A DNA stretch of 24,506 nucleotides from a virus. The notes below the pieces were generated by a model. It was given only the letters and a program-made list of their open reading frames with translations. It had not been told where the DNA came from and ran no database searches. The stretch lies in the IMG/VR virus record IMGVR_UViG_3300021962_000627, positions 1 to 24,506 of that record; one strand, written 5' to 3'. Positions 1 through 7,965 of the stretch are shown one piece after another (position 1 is the stretch's first letter; the number at the start of each line of letters is the position of its first letter). Both the position numbers and the translations under genes were made by a program.

Positions 1-785
1 GTATTTGCGCCATTCGGAAGTCCAGCATTACATACACGATATGAAACAGTAATGATAGAAGATGTAGCTGGCTGAACACCAAGCACACCATCACCAAAAC
101 CAATCTTATACTTTTGCTGACGATCTGCTTCGACAAAGTAAATTTTAGAACTTGAGTTTACAGAAAGAATATCGTTACCAAGTACATATGTTTGCGTATT
201 GCCGCCAGATGTTACCGTAACTGAAATGCTTGTTGTATCTACCATTTCATTTGGTAGAACAAAAGACGTATTCGAGCTTCTATTGTAAACAAATCTATGT
301 GTTAGCGGTTCGCCTTCAACAATATTGATATAATCGGCAAAGCCGTTTGAAGTGTTGGCAGTAATCGTATATGTCTGTGGTGTAACAAATTTATATGTCG
401 CACCGTTTACAACTGCGTTGAAAGCTGTATCCTTAGGAACACGAATTGATCTAAAAGTCGTATTGGCAAGCGAGTTGGTAAAGATAAGCTGCACATTAGC
501 ACGAGCGCCACGCGCTGATCTTGGCGTATAGCCAAGTGCCTTAGCATGAGACACAACCGAGTCATATAGCTGAGCTGAATCGATAAAGCTTTCATTGACT
601 GCCATGTTTGCATAGAACGCATTATAATACGTATTGTATGCAAGCAAATCAAGCAATGTACCTAAAGCTGAGTCCGCAAAGTCATAATCAGCAAAATCTT
701 GTTTCGACGCAATATAGTTGCGAAGATTGCTACGGATTGTATCAAAGTCCAATCCTGTTACGATGAGGTCGGTGTTGACTGCCAT
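1..785 (-). CDS. 6: Baseplate wedge protein gp6-like (C-terminus cut by window edge)
   Basis: The open frame reads off the left edge of the window, so only the N-terminal 261 or so residues are present. The start ATG (785-783) shares one base with the gp25 stop (TAATG). The N-terminus has the gp6 pattern of a short helix, 'FDTIRSNLRNYIASK', followed by 'ALGTLLDLLAYNTYYNAFYANMAVNESF' split over the helix, then 'ALGYTPRSARGA' and a beta-rich part. In T4-like phages gp6 dimers join the wedges into the inner baseplate ring. Lying directly after gp25 in an overlapping operon agrees with this. The assignment is by remembered family resemblance; the C-terminal half that would confirm it is outside the window. 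Confidence 0.88.
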   Translation of the reverse strand, partial: MAVNTDLIVTGLDFDTIRSNLRNYIASKQDFADYDFADSALGTLLDLLAYNTYYNAFYANMAVNESFIDSAQLYDSVVSHAKALGYTPRSARGARANVQLIFTNSLANTTFRSIRVPKDTAFNAVVNGATYKFVTPQTYTITANTSNGFADYINIVEGEPLTHRFVYNRSSNTSFVLPNEMVDTTSISVTVTSGGNTQTYVLGNDILSVNSSSKIYFVEADRQQKYKIGFGDGVLGVQPATSSIITVSYRVCNAGLPNGAN

Positions 786-1207
786 TATCGGACCCTATTG
801 AGATTGATGTCGATATCAACGTCGTTGAGTGTAACGGCGTTTCTAAACTTGACTGTAATATAAAGTTGGTTACTATCTCTGTTTTCAGTAACAACTACGC
901 CACCATTTTCAGCAACAACAGCTCTTGGTTCGTAATTCTTGATAGCCGTTGTAATCTGGTTTTCGTAGTCGCTGGCAAAAATAGTATCGAAGTTATCGAA
1001 TAGACGCTTACGAACATCTCCGCCAAACTCTGGGCGAAACGGACGCTCGTAGCGATTTGTTAGCAAAAGGTTCTTTAGTCCTTGCTTGACCGCATCGTCA
1101 TCCTTCTTGACAAGCAGCTTGCCTGTCGATGGATGCGCACGAAACATAAGATCAAAGTCTTTGTTTGTGGTCTTGCCGAGCGATGGTGGTAGTGGTCTTT
1201 TTTTCAT
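785..1207 (-). CDS. 25: Baseplate wedge subunit gp25-like (GPW/gp25 family)
   Basis: A 140-aa protein of the gp25/IraD fold, close to the 132 aa of T4 gp25. The family signature is visible near residues 50-75: 'LLTNRYERPFRPEFGG' followed by a helix 'VRKRLFDNFDTIF', then a C-terminal beta hairpin 'QLYITVKFRNAVTLNDVDIDINL'. gp25 is the conserved sheath-initiating wedge protein shared with type VI secretion (TssE). The start is ATG with AAAGGA upstream, and a late-promoter-like AATAAATA lies 17 nt further up, so it may have its own late transcript. It is followed by gp6 with a 1-base overlap. Confidence 0.93.
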   Translation of the reverse strand: MKKRPLPPSLGKTTNKDFDLMFRAHPSTGKLLVKKDDDAVKQGLKNLLLTNRYERPFRPEFGGDVRKRLFDNFDTIFASDYENQITTAIKNYEPRAVVAENGGVVVTENRDSNQLYITVKFRNAVTLNDVDIDINLNRVR

Positions 1208-1223
1208 ATGTTTTCCTTTATCT

Positions 1224-1231
1224 TATTTATT
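1224..1231 (-). promoter_or_regulatory. Late-promoter-like element AATAAATA upstream of gp25
   Basis: Reading the minus strand, AATAAATA matches the T4 late element TATAAATA at 7 of 8 bases and stands 17 nt before the gp25 ATG, inside the only sizeable gap (1208-1284) of this operon. The family rule is that T4 late promoters need only this -10-type element. That it is active is inferred. Confidence 0.4.
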
Positions 1232-1244
1232 CTGAAAAAAAGAC

Positions 1245-1273
1245 TTGACAAATCAATCAAACGCCATTATAAT
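1245..1273 (+). promoter_or_regulatory. Perfect sigma-70 consensus promoter on the plus strand (antisense)
   Basis: TTGACA at 1245-1250, a spacer of exactly 17 bases, and TATAAT at 1268-1273: both hexamers are perfect. It points to the right, away from gp25 and into the antisense strand of the 439-aa structural gene that ends at 1285. No convincing plus-strand gene follows, so the expected product is an antisense or small RNA starting near 1280. Activity is inferred from the consensus match only. Confidence 0.6.
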
Positions 1274-1284
1274 AGGAATTGTAT

Positions 1285-2604
1285 TCAGGCGGTTGTAATA
1301 CTCGTATTAGCTTTAGCTGCCGCAGCTTTATCCGTTTCCTCGATGATATGCAATGCTTCAGCCACCGTCGATGTTGGTTTGATAGCAGGATACTTCTTGA
1401 TTAGTTCCGGATAGCTATACTTAGTAAGTTTGGTATAGTCAACTTGCTGTAATAGTTCTGCTGTATGCTTTTCGATCTTAGCAGAGATTTCCAGTCTTTT
1501 CTTTTCCAAATTCTCTTTAGACTTGTCTCGTCCATAGCCACCAGAGCCCCAATTAGCACTATTTGCAGTCGAGGTTAGTTTCTGTGGGCCATAAGAAGTC
1601 TTAGCAGGACTATCAGCAATTAGATTGTTGCGCGGACCAATTGTCGACATAATACCCATAAACTTGGATAGAGGTTGGTTTAGCGTCGAAAGCGATGAGC
1701 CGGCTGCTGATTCCGCAAATAGATTTTTTGGTATAATAGGATCTTTTGGCTTTGTTGGTGGCTTGAGCTTCTGTGGTCCTTGTGCGTCTTTTGTTGGAGC
1801 AATAGTAACCTTAGGAAGCATCTTGAGTGCGCCGCTTGCCAATACAAGATTAGGAACAAGCGTAGCAAAGTTTGGTTTACGACCAGAAGCGGCAGTAGCA
1901 ATAAGCACACCAGCCATCGCGTTCATATTGAGCATAGGGAAGTTTGCTTGAATACCAGCTGCCTTAGCAGCGAACCCGATCGGGTCAGCGGCAATCTTTG
2001 TAAGCGATGCGATCTCGTTAGCAAGCGGAATCTGACTTGCTAAATCTGCAAGTCCAGGAATGCCACTCAATAGATTACCTTTGATAGCAGCAAAAACAAG
2101 AGACGCTGGTCCAGATAGACCAAGACTCATAAGTACCTTTACTTGTGCAATCTTGTTTACGATATCTGCTGCGCCGCCTAGTTTGAATGGCAAAGCGCCT
2201 GTTAGGTTCTTGATTGCACCAGTAACAGCAGAGATGGGTCCGTCGAGTCCAGCACCAAGAAAGTCTTTAGCAAGTCCAGTCATTGCGTCAAGTGCACCAG
2301 TCTGCTTGAGCGCAGCAAGACCAACGAGAATAGCTGGATCAATTTGATATGGAGGCGCACGATAGCCAAGTGGATCTTGAATCATACGCTTCGCTTCAGC
2401 ATGATTGACTAGCTCTGGATGGTCGCGATTCATTCGCTCCAGCAATTCGCAGAGTTCGTTTGTTCCAGTATAGATGTATTGCTTGCCGTTGAGTGTATAC
2501 TTGTCACCCTTAGCAAGAGGCGTCTTGTTATCCGCTTCCTGCTTTAGTTGAGCAAGACGTTCACGCTTCGAAACAATATCTGGTGTATCTGGTATATCTG
2601 CCAT
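1285..2604 (-). CDS. Baseplate-operon structural protein of unknown function (439 aa)
   Basis: I do not recognise a named T4 counterpart. The N-terminal 100 residues are charged and include a small beta motif 'GDKYTLNGKQYIYTGTN'. Residues about 110-270 are an unusual Ala/Gly/Leu-rich, moderately hydrophobic stretch with recurring 'GLxxP...L..' patterns, for example 'SLGLSGPASLVFAAIKGNLL'. A Pro/Lys-rich linker follows, then a Gly/Ser segment, and the C-terminus is a charged alpha-helical region ending in Ala/Thr. The start ATG has AGGA upstream and lies 1 base after the PAAR gene stop. Position between the spike tip (PAAR) and gp25 in a late operon makes it a likely virion or hub protein; the amphipathic middle could touch membrane. 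An alternative is an accessory assembly factor. Confidence 0.72.
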   Translation of the reverse strand: MADIPDTPDIVSKRERLAQLKQEADNKTPLAKGDKYTLNGKQYIYTGTNELCELLERMNRDHPELVNHAEAKRMIQDPLGYRAPPYQIDPAILVGLAALKQTGALDAMTGLAKDFLGAGLDGPISAVTGAIKNLTGALPFKLGGAADIVNKIAQVKVLMSLGLSGPASLVFAAIKGNLLSGIPGLADLASQIPLANEIASLTKIAADPIGFAAKAAGIQANFPMLNMNAMAGVLIATAASGRKPNFATLVPNLVLASGALKMLPKVTIAPTKDAQGPQKLKPPTKPKDPIIPKNLFAESAAGSSLSTLNQPLSKFMGIMSTIGPRNNLIADSPAKTSYGPQKLTSTANSANWGSGGYGRDKSKENLEKKRLEISAKIEKHTAELLQQVDYTKLTKYSYPELIKKYPAIKPTSTVAEALHIIEETDKAAAAKANTSITTA

Positions 2605-2605
2605 A

Positions 2606-2893
2606 TTATCCTACCGTAACTGTTCCAAGACCACTCGATGCGTTTGGTGCGCAATGATCTCCGCCTGGAATAGGGCAAAGCGCGTCAGCTGCTGCGCTAT
2701 CTCCAACAACAATAATTCCTTTGCCGTTGATTGTAATATTGCTATGCGATGTCGACAAAGCTCCACCACCATCAGTGTTTTCATCACCATCGACAGCAAT
2801 TAGCTTTCCACCAGCATAAACTGTGGACTGACCTGATACAATCGTTGTCGCTCCGCACGCGCGGCTATCGTCTTGTCTATGAATCGCTGCCAT
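2606..2893 (-). CDS. PAAR-like spike tip protein (gp5.4-type)
   Basis: A 95-aa Gly-rich protein with the layout of PAAR proteins, the metal-bound cones that cap the gp5/VgrG spike. It carries repeated short hairpins ('GQSTVYAGGKLIAVDGD', 'HSNITINGKGIIVVGDSAA') and a C-terminal 'CPIPGGDHCAPNASSG'. Candidate metal ligands are His5, Cys13, His50, Cys73, His80 and Cys81. The literal Pro-Ala-Ala-Arg motif is absent, as is common. Its start overlaps the stop of the beta-helix gene by one base (TAATG), so tip and spike are co-translated, which is the expected neighbourhood. T4 gp5.4 is similar in size (about 97 aa). Confidence 0.85.
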   Translation of the reverse strand: MAAIHRQDDSRACGATTIVSGQSTVYAGGKLIAVDGDENTDGGGALSTSHSNITINGKGIIVVGDSAAADALCPIPGGDHCAPNASSGLGTVTVG

Positions 2894-3612
2894 TATGGAT
2901 TTAGCTGAATTGTGCTACCCTTGATTGTAGTTGTCGATGATGCTTCGACGTTTAGTGTTCCTGCATTTGCTTTGACGGTTGTATTGCCGCCAGAAGCAAT
3001 ACCCATATCTGTACCAGCACCCAATCCCATTCCCGATGTAGCAATAGCTTGAAAATCTTTGCCAGCAAGAACAGCGTAGTTTCCACCAGAGATAACAGTT
3101 GACTCTGTTCCTGTGGATTGGAAATACTCGTTGTTATTTGTTTCGGTCTTATTACCGCCAGTTACTTCGTCGCGATTACCTGATGTACGATGCGCTGTCT
3201 TGCCGTTGACTTGTGTACGCTGATCCCCAATAACTTCGCGTAGCTCGTTGCCGCCGACCTTTACTTTGAGATCGCCGCCAATATTCAACTCGTAGTTTCC
3301 GTCAACATGCTGAATAACGTTGCCTGTGCAATAGATATTGATTGGACCGTTGACTGTTAGATTGAATTCACCAGTGGTTACTTCGTCGCGCCCTTTGTCA
3401 TTGAATTCTTGACGACCGCCCTTAGCAGTCGTGATCATAGCTCCATCGTCTTTGATCTCGACGAATGTTCCTGACTTGTGGTAGATATGAATACGGCAAT
3501 CACCTGGAGTATTATCAAACTCCACGACATGACCGGCTTCTGTCGTATAGGTATGATTGCCGAGATACTCGGACTTCTTACCACCTTGATCCTGTTGATT
3601 CCAATCCGCCAT
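2893..3612 (-). CDS. gp5 C-terminal-type beta-helix spike protein
   Basis: A 239-aa protein beginning at ATG 3612-3610 (AAGGGG upstream), not at the in-frame TTG one codon earlier. It starts with 'SEYLGNHTYTTEAGHVVEF', like the segment that leads into the gp5/VgrG beta-helix, and continues with short repeats of the VxGn type: 'NVIQHVDGNYELNIGGDLK', 'VKVGGNELREVIGDQ', 'RTQVNGKTAHRTSGNRDEV'. These form the trimeric membrane-piercing needle. T4 has this domain fused to an OB fold and a lysozyme in one polypeptide; here it stands alone. It lies between the Ig-like protein and the PAAR tip, overlapping both neighbours by single bases. No lysozyme motif is present. Confidence 0.88.
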   Translation of the reverse strand: MADWNQQDQGGKKSEYLGNHTYTTEAGHVVEFDNTPGDCRIHIYHKSGTFVEIKDDGAMITTAKGGRQEFNDKGRDEVTTGEFNLTVNGPINIYCTGNVIQHVDGNYELNIGGDLKVKVGGNELREVIGDQRTQVNGKTAHRTSGNRDEVTGGNKTETNNNEYFQSTGTESTVISGGNYAVLAGKDFQAIATSGMGLGAGTDMGIASGGNTTVKANAGTLNVEASSTTTIKGSTIQLNP

Positions 3613-4475
3613 CAATTACCCCTTGCCGCTGCCGAAGCAGCTACTGCAACTCCAAGATTTCTTCCTGATATTCTTGCGCCTGTCGATGCTATTGTTCCTG
3701 CGCCTGAACTAATAGCCGCATCCTGAGCAGCAACTTTTGCAGCTGTTTCGTCGAGTGCGCTAATAGTATCTGTTGGCATCGAGCCGGCAGAAAGAAAATC
3801 AAGATTATCTATAACATTTAGATCGCCTGCTGCAGCGCGCTCAATATCTGTCAGACTATATGTTCCAGCAGCACTTGCTGTAGGATCTACAGCTTTATTC
3901 TGCACAGGATTTGCTTTTACGTTACCCTTGCGCTGTGTCTTGTCTTTACTCTTGACGATTGTTTCTTCAACGCGTTCTTCGTTACCGCGACCCACAAGTG
4001 ATGTTGAAGCATCGTCGTTGAGCGTTGGATGAACAGAAGGAACGGGAGCAATACCGTTCTTGCCGCCAAATAGTTTATTCAAGTTTGCCATCAGCAAAGC
4101 AACAGTCGCAACCTTTTCGAGTAGTGTTGGATTCTGTTGTTGAATCTGTACTGGCGTTGGTGGTATAATTGTAATACCAGTTTCCTTAGTATCACTCGCA
4201 AGAATAGTGTCAGTCGCTATATCTGATACGTAAGCTTCAACCTGATATGTTCCGGGCTTGAGCGGTGTAGAGAATTGCAGCTTCCATTTATTAGGCTGTA
4301 CTGTTTCGTCTAGACCTAAATTCCCTTCAAACAGTTTATATCTTGTATAATTGACATAAACAGATATTGTTTCTTTTGCTTGTCCAGGAGCACTAAAACG
4401 CTGAAAGTCAACATAGCCCGTAAGTGTAGGCACAGTATTAGATGTTGAAAGCGGCGTAATACTAATTGAACTCAT
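3612..4475 (-). CDS. Ig-like domain protein between the split gp5 parts (287 aa)
   Basis: Residues about 1-105 look like a beta-sandwich of the bacterial Ig-like type: 'NTVPTLTGYVDFQRF', 'ETISVYVNYTRYKLF', 'WKLQFSTPLKPGTYQVEAYVSD'. Next comes a Pro/Gln-rich linker, a short hydrophobic helix near 120-135, a highly charged Lys/Glu segment (about 165-195), and an Ala/Ser/Gly-rich helical tail. The start overlaps the OB-fold gene (ATGA) and the stop overlaps the beta-helix gene. Sitting exactly where T4 gp5 has its lysozyme domain, it is probably a virion hub component or a connector between OB fold and needle. Sugar or surface binding by the Ig domain is possible but not shown. No catalytic motif was seen. 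Confidence 0.7.
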   Translation of the reverse strand: MSSISITPLSTSNTVPTLTGYVDFQRFSAPGQAKETISVYVNYTRYKLFEGNLGLDETVQPNKWKLQFSTPLKPGTYQVEAYVSDIATDTILASDTKETGITIIPPTPVQIQQQNPTLLEKVATVALLMANLNKLFGGKNGIAPVPSVHPTLNDDASTSLVGRGNEERVEETIVKSKDKTQRKGNVKANPVQNKAVDPTASAAGTYSLTDIERAAAGDLNVIDNLDFLSAGSMPTDTISALDETAAKVAAQDAAISSGAGTIASTGARISGRNLGVAVAASAAARGN

Positions 4476-4864
4476 GACATTGCTCCACCAGAGCCAATCG
4501 AGTTCTGCTCAGTATCTTCTTTTTGTTGAATATGTGGTAGCACGCCAATTGCTACAGGAAACTGTTCGCCGTCTCCGTCGAAAAAGAATCCAACCACTTT
4601 GCTATTCTCGACAATACCCGTAGGGCTGTGACCCACTCCCGAGATACCTGCGGACGTCATAGGCATAAGTACATAGCACCACGGCAACTGACTCGTTGGC
4701 AAGTCGCCTTTATTATCCGTGTGCTTGCCCTTGATGCGCACTTTGATACGACCCAGCTTGAGATCGTCCTTCTCGCCCGAGAACTGCCCAGTGCCGCGAT
4801 CCTCGACCACGCCGATCCACCACTTCAATCCGTCTTGTCCGAGAACTGTACCTAACTCAGCCAT
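4472..4864 (-). CDS. 5: gp5 N-terminal OB-fold baseplate hub protein
   Basis: A 130-aa protein matching the N-terminal OB domain of T4 gp5: 'LKWWIGVVEDRGTG', 'LKLGRIKVRIKGKHTDNKGDLPTSQLPWCYVLMPMTSAGISGVGHSPTGIVENSKVVGFF' read in pieces, and 'DGDGEQFPVAIGVLPH'. In T4 this domain contacts gp27 and starts the central spike. Here the polypeptide ends at residue 130, without the lysozyme and beta-helix that make T4 gp5 575 aa long; the beta-helix is encoded two genes downstream. It follows gp27 with a 2-base gap, the usual partner order. The symbol is used for homology to one domain only. Confidence 0.88.
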   Translation of the reverse strand: MAELGTVLGQDGLKWWIGVVEDRGTGQFSGEKDDLKLGRIKVRIKGKHTDNKGDLPTSQLPWCYVLMPMTSAGISGVGHSPTGIVENSKVVGFFFDGDGEQFPVAIGVLPHIQQKEDTEQNSIGSGGAMS

Positions 4865-4866
4865 AA

Positions 4867-6093
4867 TTATCCTTTATTCTGCGAATCAGATTTACATTCT
4901 AAAACACATTCATACTTCATATCTTTTCCGTCTTTATATAATACGTGTCTAACTGACGTAACCAAATAAGAACCAGAACGATTATCCAGTTCGCCTTCTT
5001 CTTGGTTAGCCGGAATATTCAATTTTACTTTGATTCCAGGCTTATATTCTACGTCTCCTGGAACGCGAACGTGCATAATAAGATTATCTAGTTGCGTTGC
5101 AGCTGACGAATTTGCTCCATGCTCGTGCACAGTTCTTTTATTTTCAGAAATCTTTGGATCGCGCGCGTCACGAAATTTACTCTTAGATGCTCCTGGCGCA
5201 ATAACAAAGTTGAATCGTTCGCCGCGCGCTGTCTTTTGTTTTTGTGTAATTTGATTTTTGCCAGTATGTGAAGTGTCGCCGGCACCATCGCGCTTTGATC
5301 CACCGCCCGTCTTTCCTGTAGTTGGATCAAAATAATACCAGTGGTCAGAGTCTGCACCGTTGAAACTGGACTCAACAGTATTGAAATCTTTTTGCTGCTC
5401 GAAGGCAATAATATTACGCTGCGGATCACTACCGGCAGCACCAATATTCTGTTGCGCATAGCTAAATGTAAACTTATCTCCTTCCGATAACATCGAGTCA
5501 ATTGTTTTGAAGTGATACCCTTCGCGGTCTTGATAATAAACATAATTCGATGCTTTAGCCTTAGCAGACTTTGCTTCCTTTGCAGCCCATCGAATAGCGG
5601 TTACCGGCGAGCGCCCAGTTCCATAATATGTTGCGTTGCCCTCGGACTCTTCGTTTGTGGTTAGGTCTTTTTTGATTGTGATTGAGTCCTTAGTATAGTC
5701 CTCGTGCCACTTCTTGACCATCTCGGAAAGCTTCTCGCCGACATAAGCTTTAGCCACTTCTTTTTGATTATTCTCTAAAAACTCTTGCGGTACGCAGGTC
5801 AGCTCATAATAATCTTGATTATCTTTGACGCGCGTTCTATCTCCAATAATACCGGTCTTGAATTTCATGCGAATGGTGCTACCTTCGCGATTGCCGAAAG
5901 CAAGCTCGACGTCCTCGCCGCCCTTCAACTTAGCCTGCTGATGGAACCCAGACGCGTCGTTGACTGATATATTAGATGAGGCGGCTGTTTCATAAATGCT
6001 TTCGAAATAATCCAGCTTACTGACAAGACTGCGAATGTCAGCGCCACCCACAGTGCATTGTGAAACAATACCAGTTGCTACATTCGGATTCAT
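4867..6093 (-). CDS. 27: Baseplate hub subunit gp27-like
   Basis: A 408-aa protein, close to the 391 aa of T4 gp27. It has the gp27/VgrG N-terminal type barrel ('VGGADIRSLVSKLDYFESIYET', 'VELAFGNREGSTIRMKFKTGIIGDRTRVKDNQ' in parts) and a second barrel near the C-terminus ('HVRVPGDVEYKPGIKVKLNIP', 'SGSYLVTSVRHVLYKDG'). The middle ('YYQDREGYHFKTIDSML') is also typical. gp27 trimers form the pseudo-sixfold adaptor between tail tube and gp5 spike. Its start overlaps the gp53 stop (ATGA), and the next gene is the gp5 OB domain, its direct partner. Confidence 0.87.
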   Translation of the reverse strand: MNPNVATGIVSQCTVGGADIRSLVSKLDYFESIYETAASSNISVNDASGFHQQAKLKGGEDVELAFGNREGSTIRMKFKTGIIGDRTRVKDNQDYYELTCVPQEFLENNQKEVAKAYVGEKLSEMVKKWHEDYTKDSITIKKDLTTNEESEGNATYYGTGRSPVTAIRWAAKEAKSAKAKASNYVYYQDREGYHFKTIDSMLSEGDKFTFSYAQQNIGAAGSDPQRNIIAFEQQKDFNTVESSFNGADSDHWYYFDPTTGKTGGGSKRDGAGDTSHTGKNQITQKQKTARGERFNFVIAPGASKSKFRDARDPKISENKRTVHEHGANSSAATQLDNLIMHVRVPGDVEYKPGIKVKLNIPANQEEGELDNRSGSYLVTSVRHVLYKDGKDMKYECVLECKSDSQNKG

Positions 6094-6680
6094 CTGACGA
6101 ATTGGCTTTCTTCAAAGATATATGGATGCTGATCGCGAATAAGATGTACGTAGTGCAAGTCGAGTAAATAAATGTGTCGACGTTGCTCGTTCAAATCATT
6201 TTCATATTCAAATATATTTACTTCTTTTCTATCCGTGACTGGCAAAGCTGCGTATGTGGTATAATCAACAATAACAGTCTTTTCCGGATAAACACGGCTT
6301 TGAAGACCGTCAGAAGCAATAGTATTCTTTTGCAGTATTTTTTCATAGTGGTGAATATTCTGATATGCATACTGCATCGAGCCATACTTCTGTACAATAT
6401 ACGCGTTGAATTGCTCGTAGCTTAGAGGCCATTCATAATATGGGTCGTGGATCTCATTAGTCAATAGCACAAGCCAGTCGAGTGTATAGTCGTCATAGTA
6501 GTCATATGCCACAACGTCTGGGCGCTCACCGTCTTGCACATAATACTCGTCGTAAGTAACCGCCGCATTGCTAATAAAATTAGCCACAGAAAAACGACGA
6601 GTAATATCGGTAACAGCAATACCTTTATTCTGCCCAGGAATACGATAAGGAATAATTGGATGCGGTCTAAAGAAAAACAT
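6090..6680 (-). CDS. 53: Baseplate wedge protein gp53-like
   Basis: A 196-aa protein, the same length as T4 gp53 (196 aa). The diagnostic part is near residues 50-95: 'DVVAYDYYDDYTLDWLVLLTNEIHDPYYEWPLSYEQFNAYIVQKYGS', the gp53 pattern of a Tyr-rich helix followed by a W-hydrophobic-N-Asp-Pro turn and a KYG. gp53 contains a LysM-like fold and clamps neighbouring wedges around the hub. The C-terminal part ('EVNIFEYENDLNEQRRHIYLL') also fits. It starts 8 bases after gp48 and overlaps gp27 by 4 bases. Confidence 0.9.
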   Translation of the reverse strand: MFFFRPHPIIPYRIPGQNKGIAVTDITRRFSVANFISNAAVTYDEYYVQDGERPDVVAYDYYDDYTLDWLVLLTNEIHDPYYEWPLSYEQFNAYIVQKYGSMQYAYQNIHHYEKILQKNTIASDGLQSRVYPEKTVIVDYTTYAALPVTDRKEVNIFEYENDLNEQRRHIYLLDLHYVHLIRDQHPYIFEESQFVR

Positions 6681-6688
6681 TGTTATCC

Positions 6689-7921
6689 TTAGTTAGTAGC
6701 ACTATTTGGGATATCAAGCGCAGGATCTGGTGTTCTTCCTGGATTCGATGCGTTCCACTGTGCTGTTGAATTTCTGACAAGACCTGCTGTTTCGTCTGGT
6801 AGTGCTCTCGAACGCTCTAATAGTTCTGGATCATTATAGACAGCCGACATATCAGCTGGTGGCGCTGACGGACGACCCAAAGTTTTATTGAGCGAATTCT
6901 TTGTGACGATCTCTGTTTCTTTGAACGATAGCGTCAATTCAACTTCAACTGGTGCAGGAGCTCCACCGCCATTTGCGTCACGAATATAAGCAGCAACGCC
7001 TTGACCATGGTAATTGACCTGAATATCTGTACAGACTGATGGCTGTAGCTCAAACAAATAATTTGGATGGCGGAACTTGATATTGAAGAACTCTGGATAT
7101 TTGAAGAATAGACCGCCGCCAACATATTCTGGGTGAGCATAATAAGTAAACGCGTCAATAATCATTTTGATCATATTCGATTCTTCGCGGCTTCTTGGTG
7201 ATAGTTTCCAAGAGAAACGATGTTCGCGGAAATCAACGCCAGTAAATAATACGATCTTGTGTGGGTTCTGTGCTACACCAAGACCAACCTTGAGCGCTGC
7301 TTCGAACGCACCTGCGCCGCCGAGAGCATTGATGCCTTTACCAATTGTATCTGCAGCGGCAGCAAATCCGCCTCGCCCGCCGCTTTCTAGTGCAGCACCA
7401 GAGATACCATCGCCGCCTGCTCCACCCAATAGAGAAGGGAGCGATGAATTATTATAAATTTTTTGGTCAAATGGTTTTAGAATAGCGCCAGCAGCTGCAC
7501 CCAGATCAGGTGTGCTATACTGTGGATTATAATCTGTGGTAAGACTAGACGGCATCGGAAGTCTAATTGTTGCGAGATTGACCTGACTACCAATATTTCC
7601 TAGAGTCTGTACGGCTTGACCAATAAATGCATTGACTTGATTTTTTACAGCAAAGTCCTGAAATACTTTAGAATCAGCTAATTTACTAAGAGCCTCTGAT
7701 CCTTGACCTTTTGTTTCGACTGCTTGGAATTCAATCCAGTGGTCAATTGTTTTGAGATCGTCAGGGAAATAAAAGCTAGAATCCTGAAAAGGATCTGGTC
7801 TACTAATTTGTCCAACAAGAGATACTCTTGGTGATGCTGTACGACTCAATGCTGTAAACGCTGCAGCGATGCCAGCAACACCGGTTGCAAGTCTTTCTGA
7901 TCTTAGTTGTTTAGCAGACAT
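6689..7921 (-). CDS. 48: Baseplate tail-tube cap protein gp48-like
   Basis: A 410-aa protein, a little longer than T4 gp48 (364 aa). The family block is 'NPHKIVLFTGVDFREHRFSWKLSPRSREESNMIKMI' near residues 225-260, preceded by a Gly/Ala-rich insert (about 150-215), which probably explains the extra length. The C-terminus is a Pro-rich tail. gp48 caps the baseplate hub and, with gp54, starts tube polymerisation. ATG at 7921 has AAGGAG at good spacing (AAGGAGTTTCAATG), and a perfect late promoter is 22 nt upstream, so this is the first gene of the left operon. Confidence 0.9.
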   Translation of the reverse strand: MSAKQLRSERLATGVAGIAAAFTALSRTASPRVSLVGQISRPDPFQDSSFYFPDDLKTIDHWIEFQAVETKGQGSEALSKLADSKVFQDFAVKNQVNAFIGQAVQTLGNIGSQVNLATIRLPMPSSLTTDYNPQYSTPDLGAAAGAILKPFDQKIYNNSSLPSLLGGAGGDGISGAALESGGRGGFAAAADTIGKGINALGGAGAFEAALKVGLGVAQNPHKIVLFTGVDFREHRFSWKLSPRSREESNMIKMIIDAFTYYAHPEYVGGGLFFKYPEFFNIKFRHPNYLFELQPSVCTDIQVNYHGQGVAAYIRDANGGGAPAPVEVELTLSFKETEIVTKNSLNKTLGRPSAPPADMSAVYNDPELLERSRALPDETAGLVRNSTAQWNASNPGRTPDPALDIPNSATN

Positions 7922-7942
7922 TGAAACTCCTTTTCGATATGA

Positions 7943-7950
7943 TATTTATA
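7943..7950 (-). promoter_or_regulatory. T4-type late promoter TATAAATA for the left baseplate operon
   Basis: The minus strand reads TATAAATA exactly, 22 bases before the gp48 ATG and in front of its AAGGAG ribosome site. It lies in the 44-base divergent gap between gp48 and gp4. In T4 this octamer is bound by gp55 and activated through gp33 and the sliding clamp; a gp33-like gene is present in this window at 17050-17292. The plus strand has no equally good copy here for gp4. Confidence 0.8.
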
Positions 7951-7965
7951 TCGATACATAGTGCC

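Noticed and set aside
1625-1951. Plus-strand 108-codon ORF downstream of the perfect plus-strand promoter.
   Set aside because: It is a mirror of the Ala/Gly/Leu-rich minus-strand gene, without ribosome site or family resemblance.
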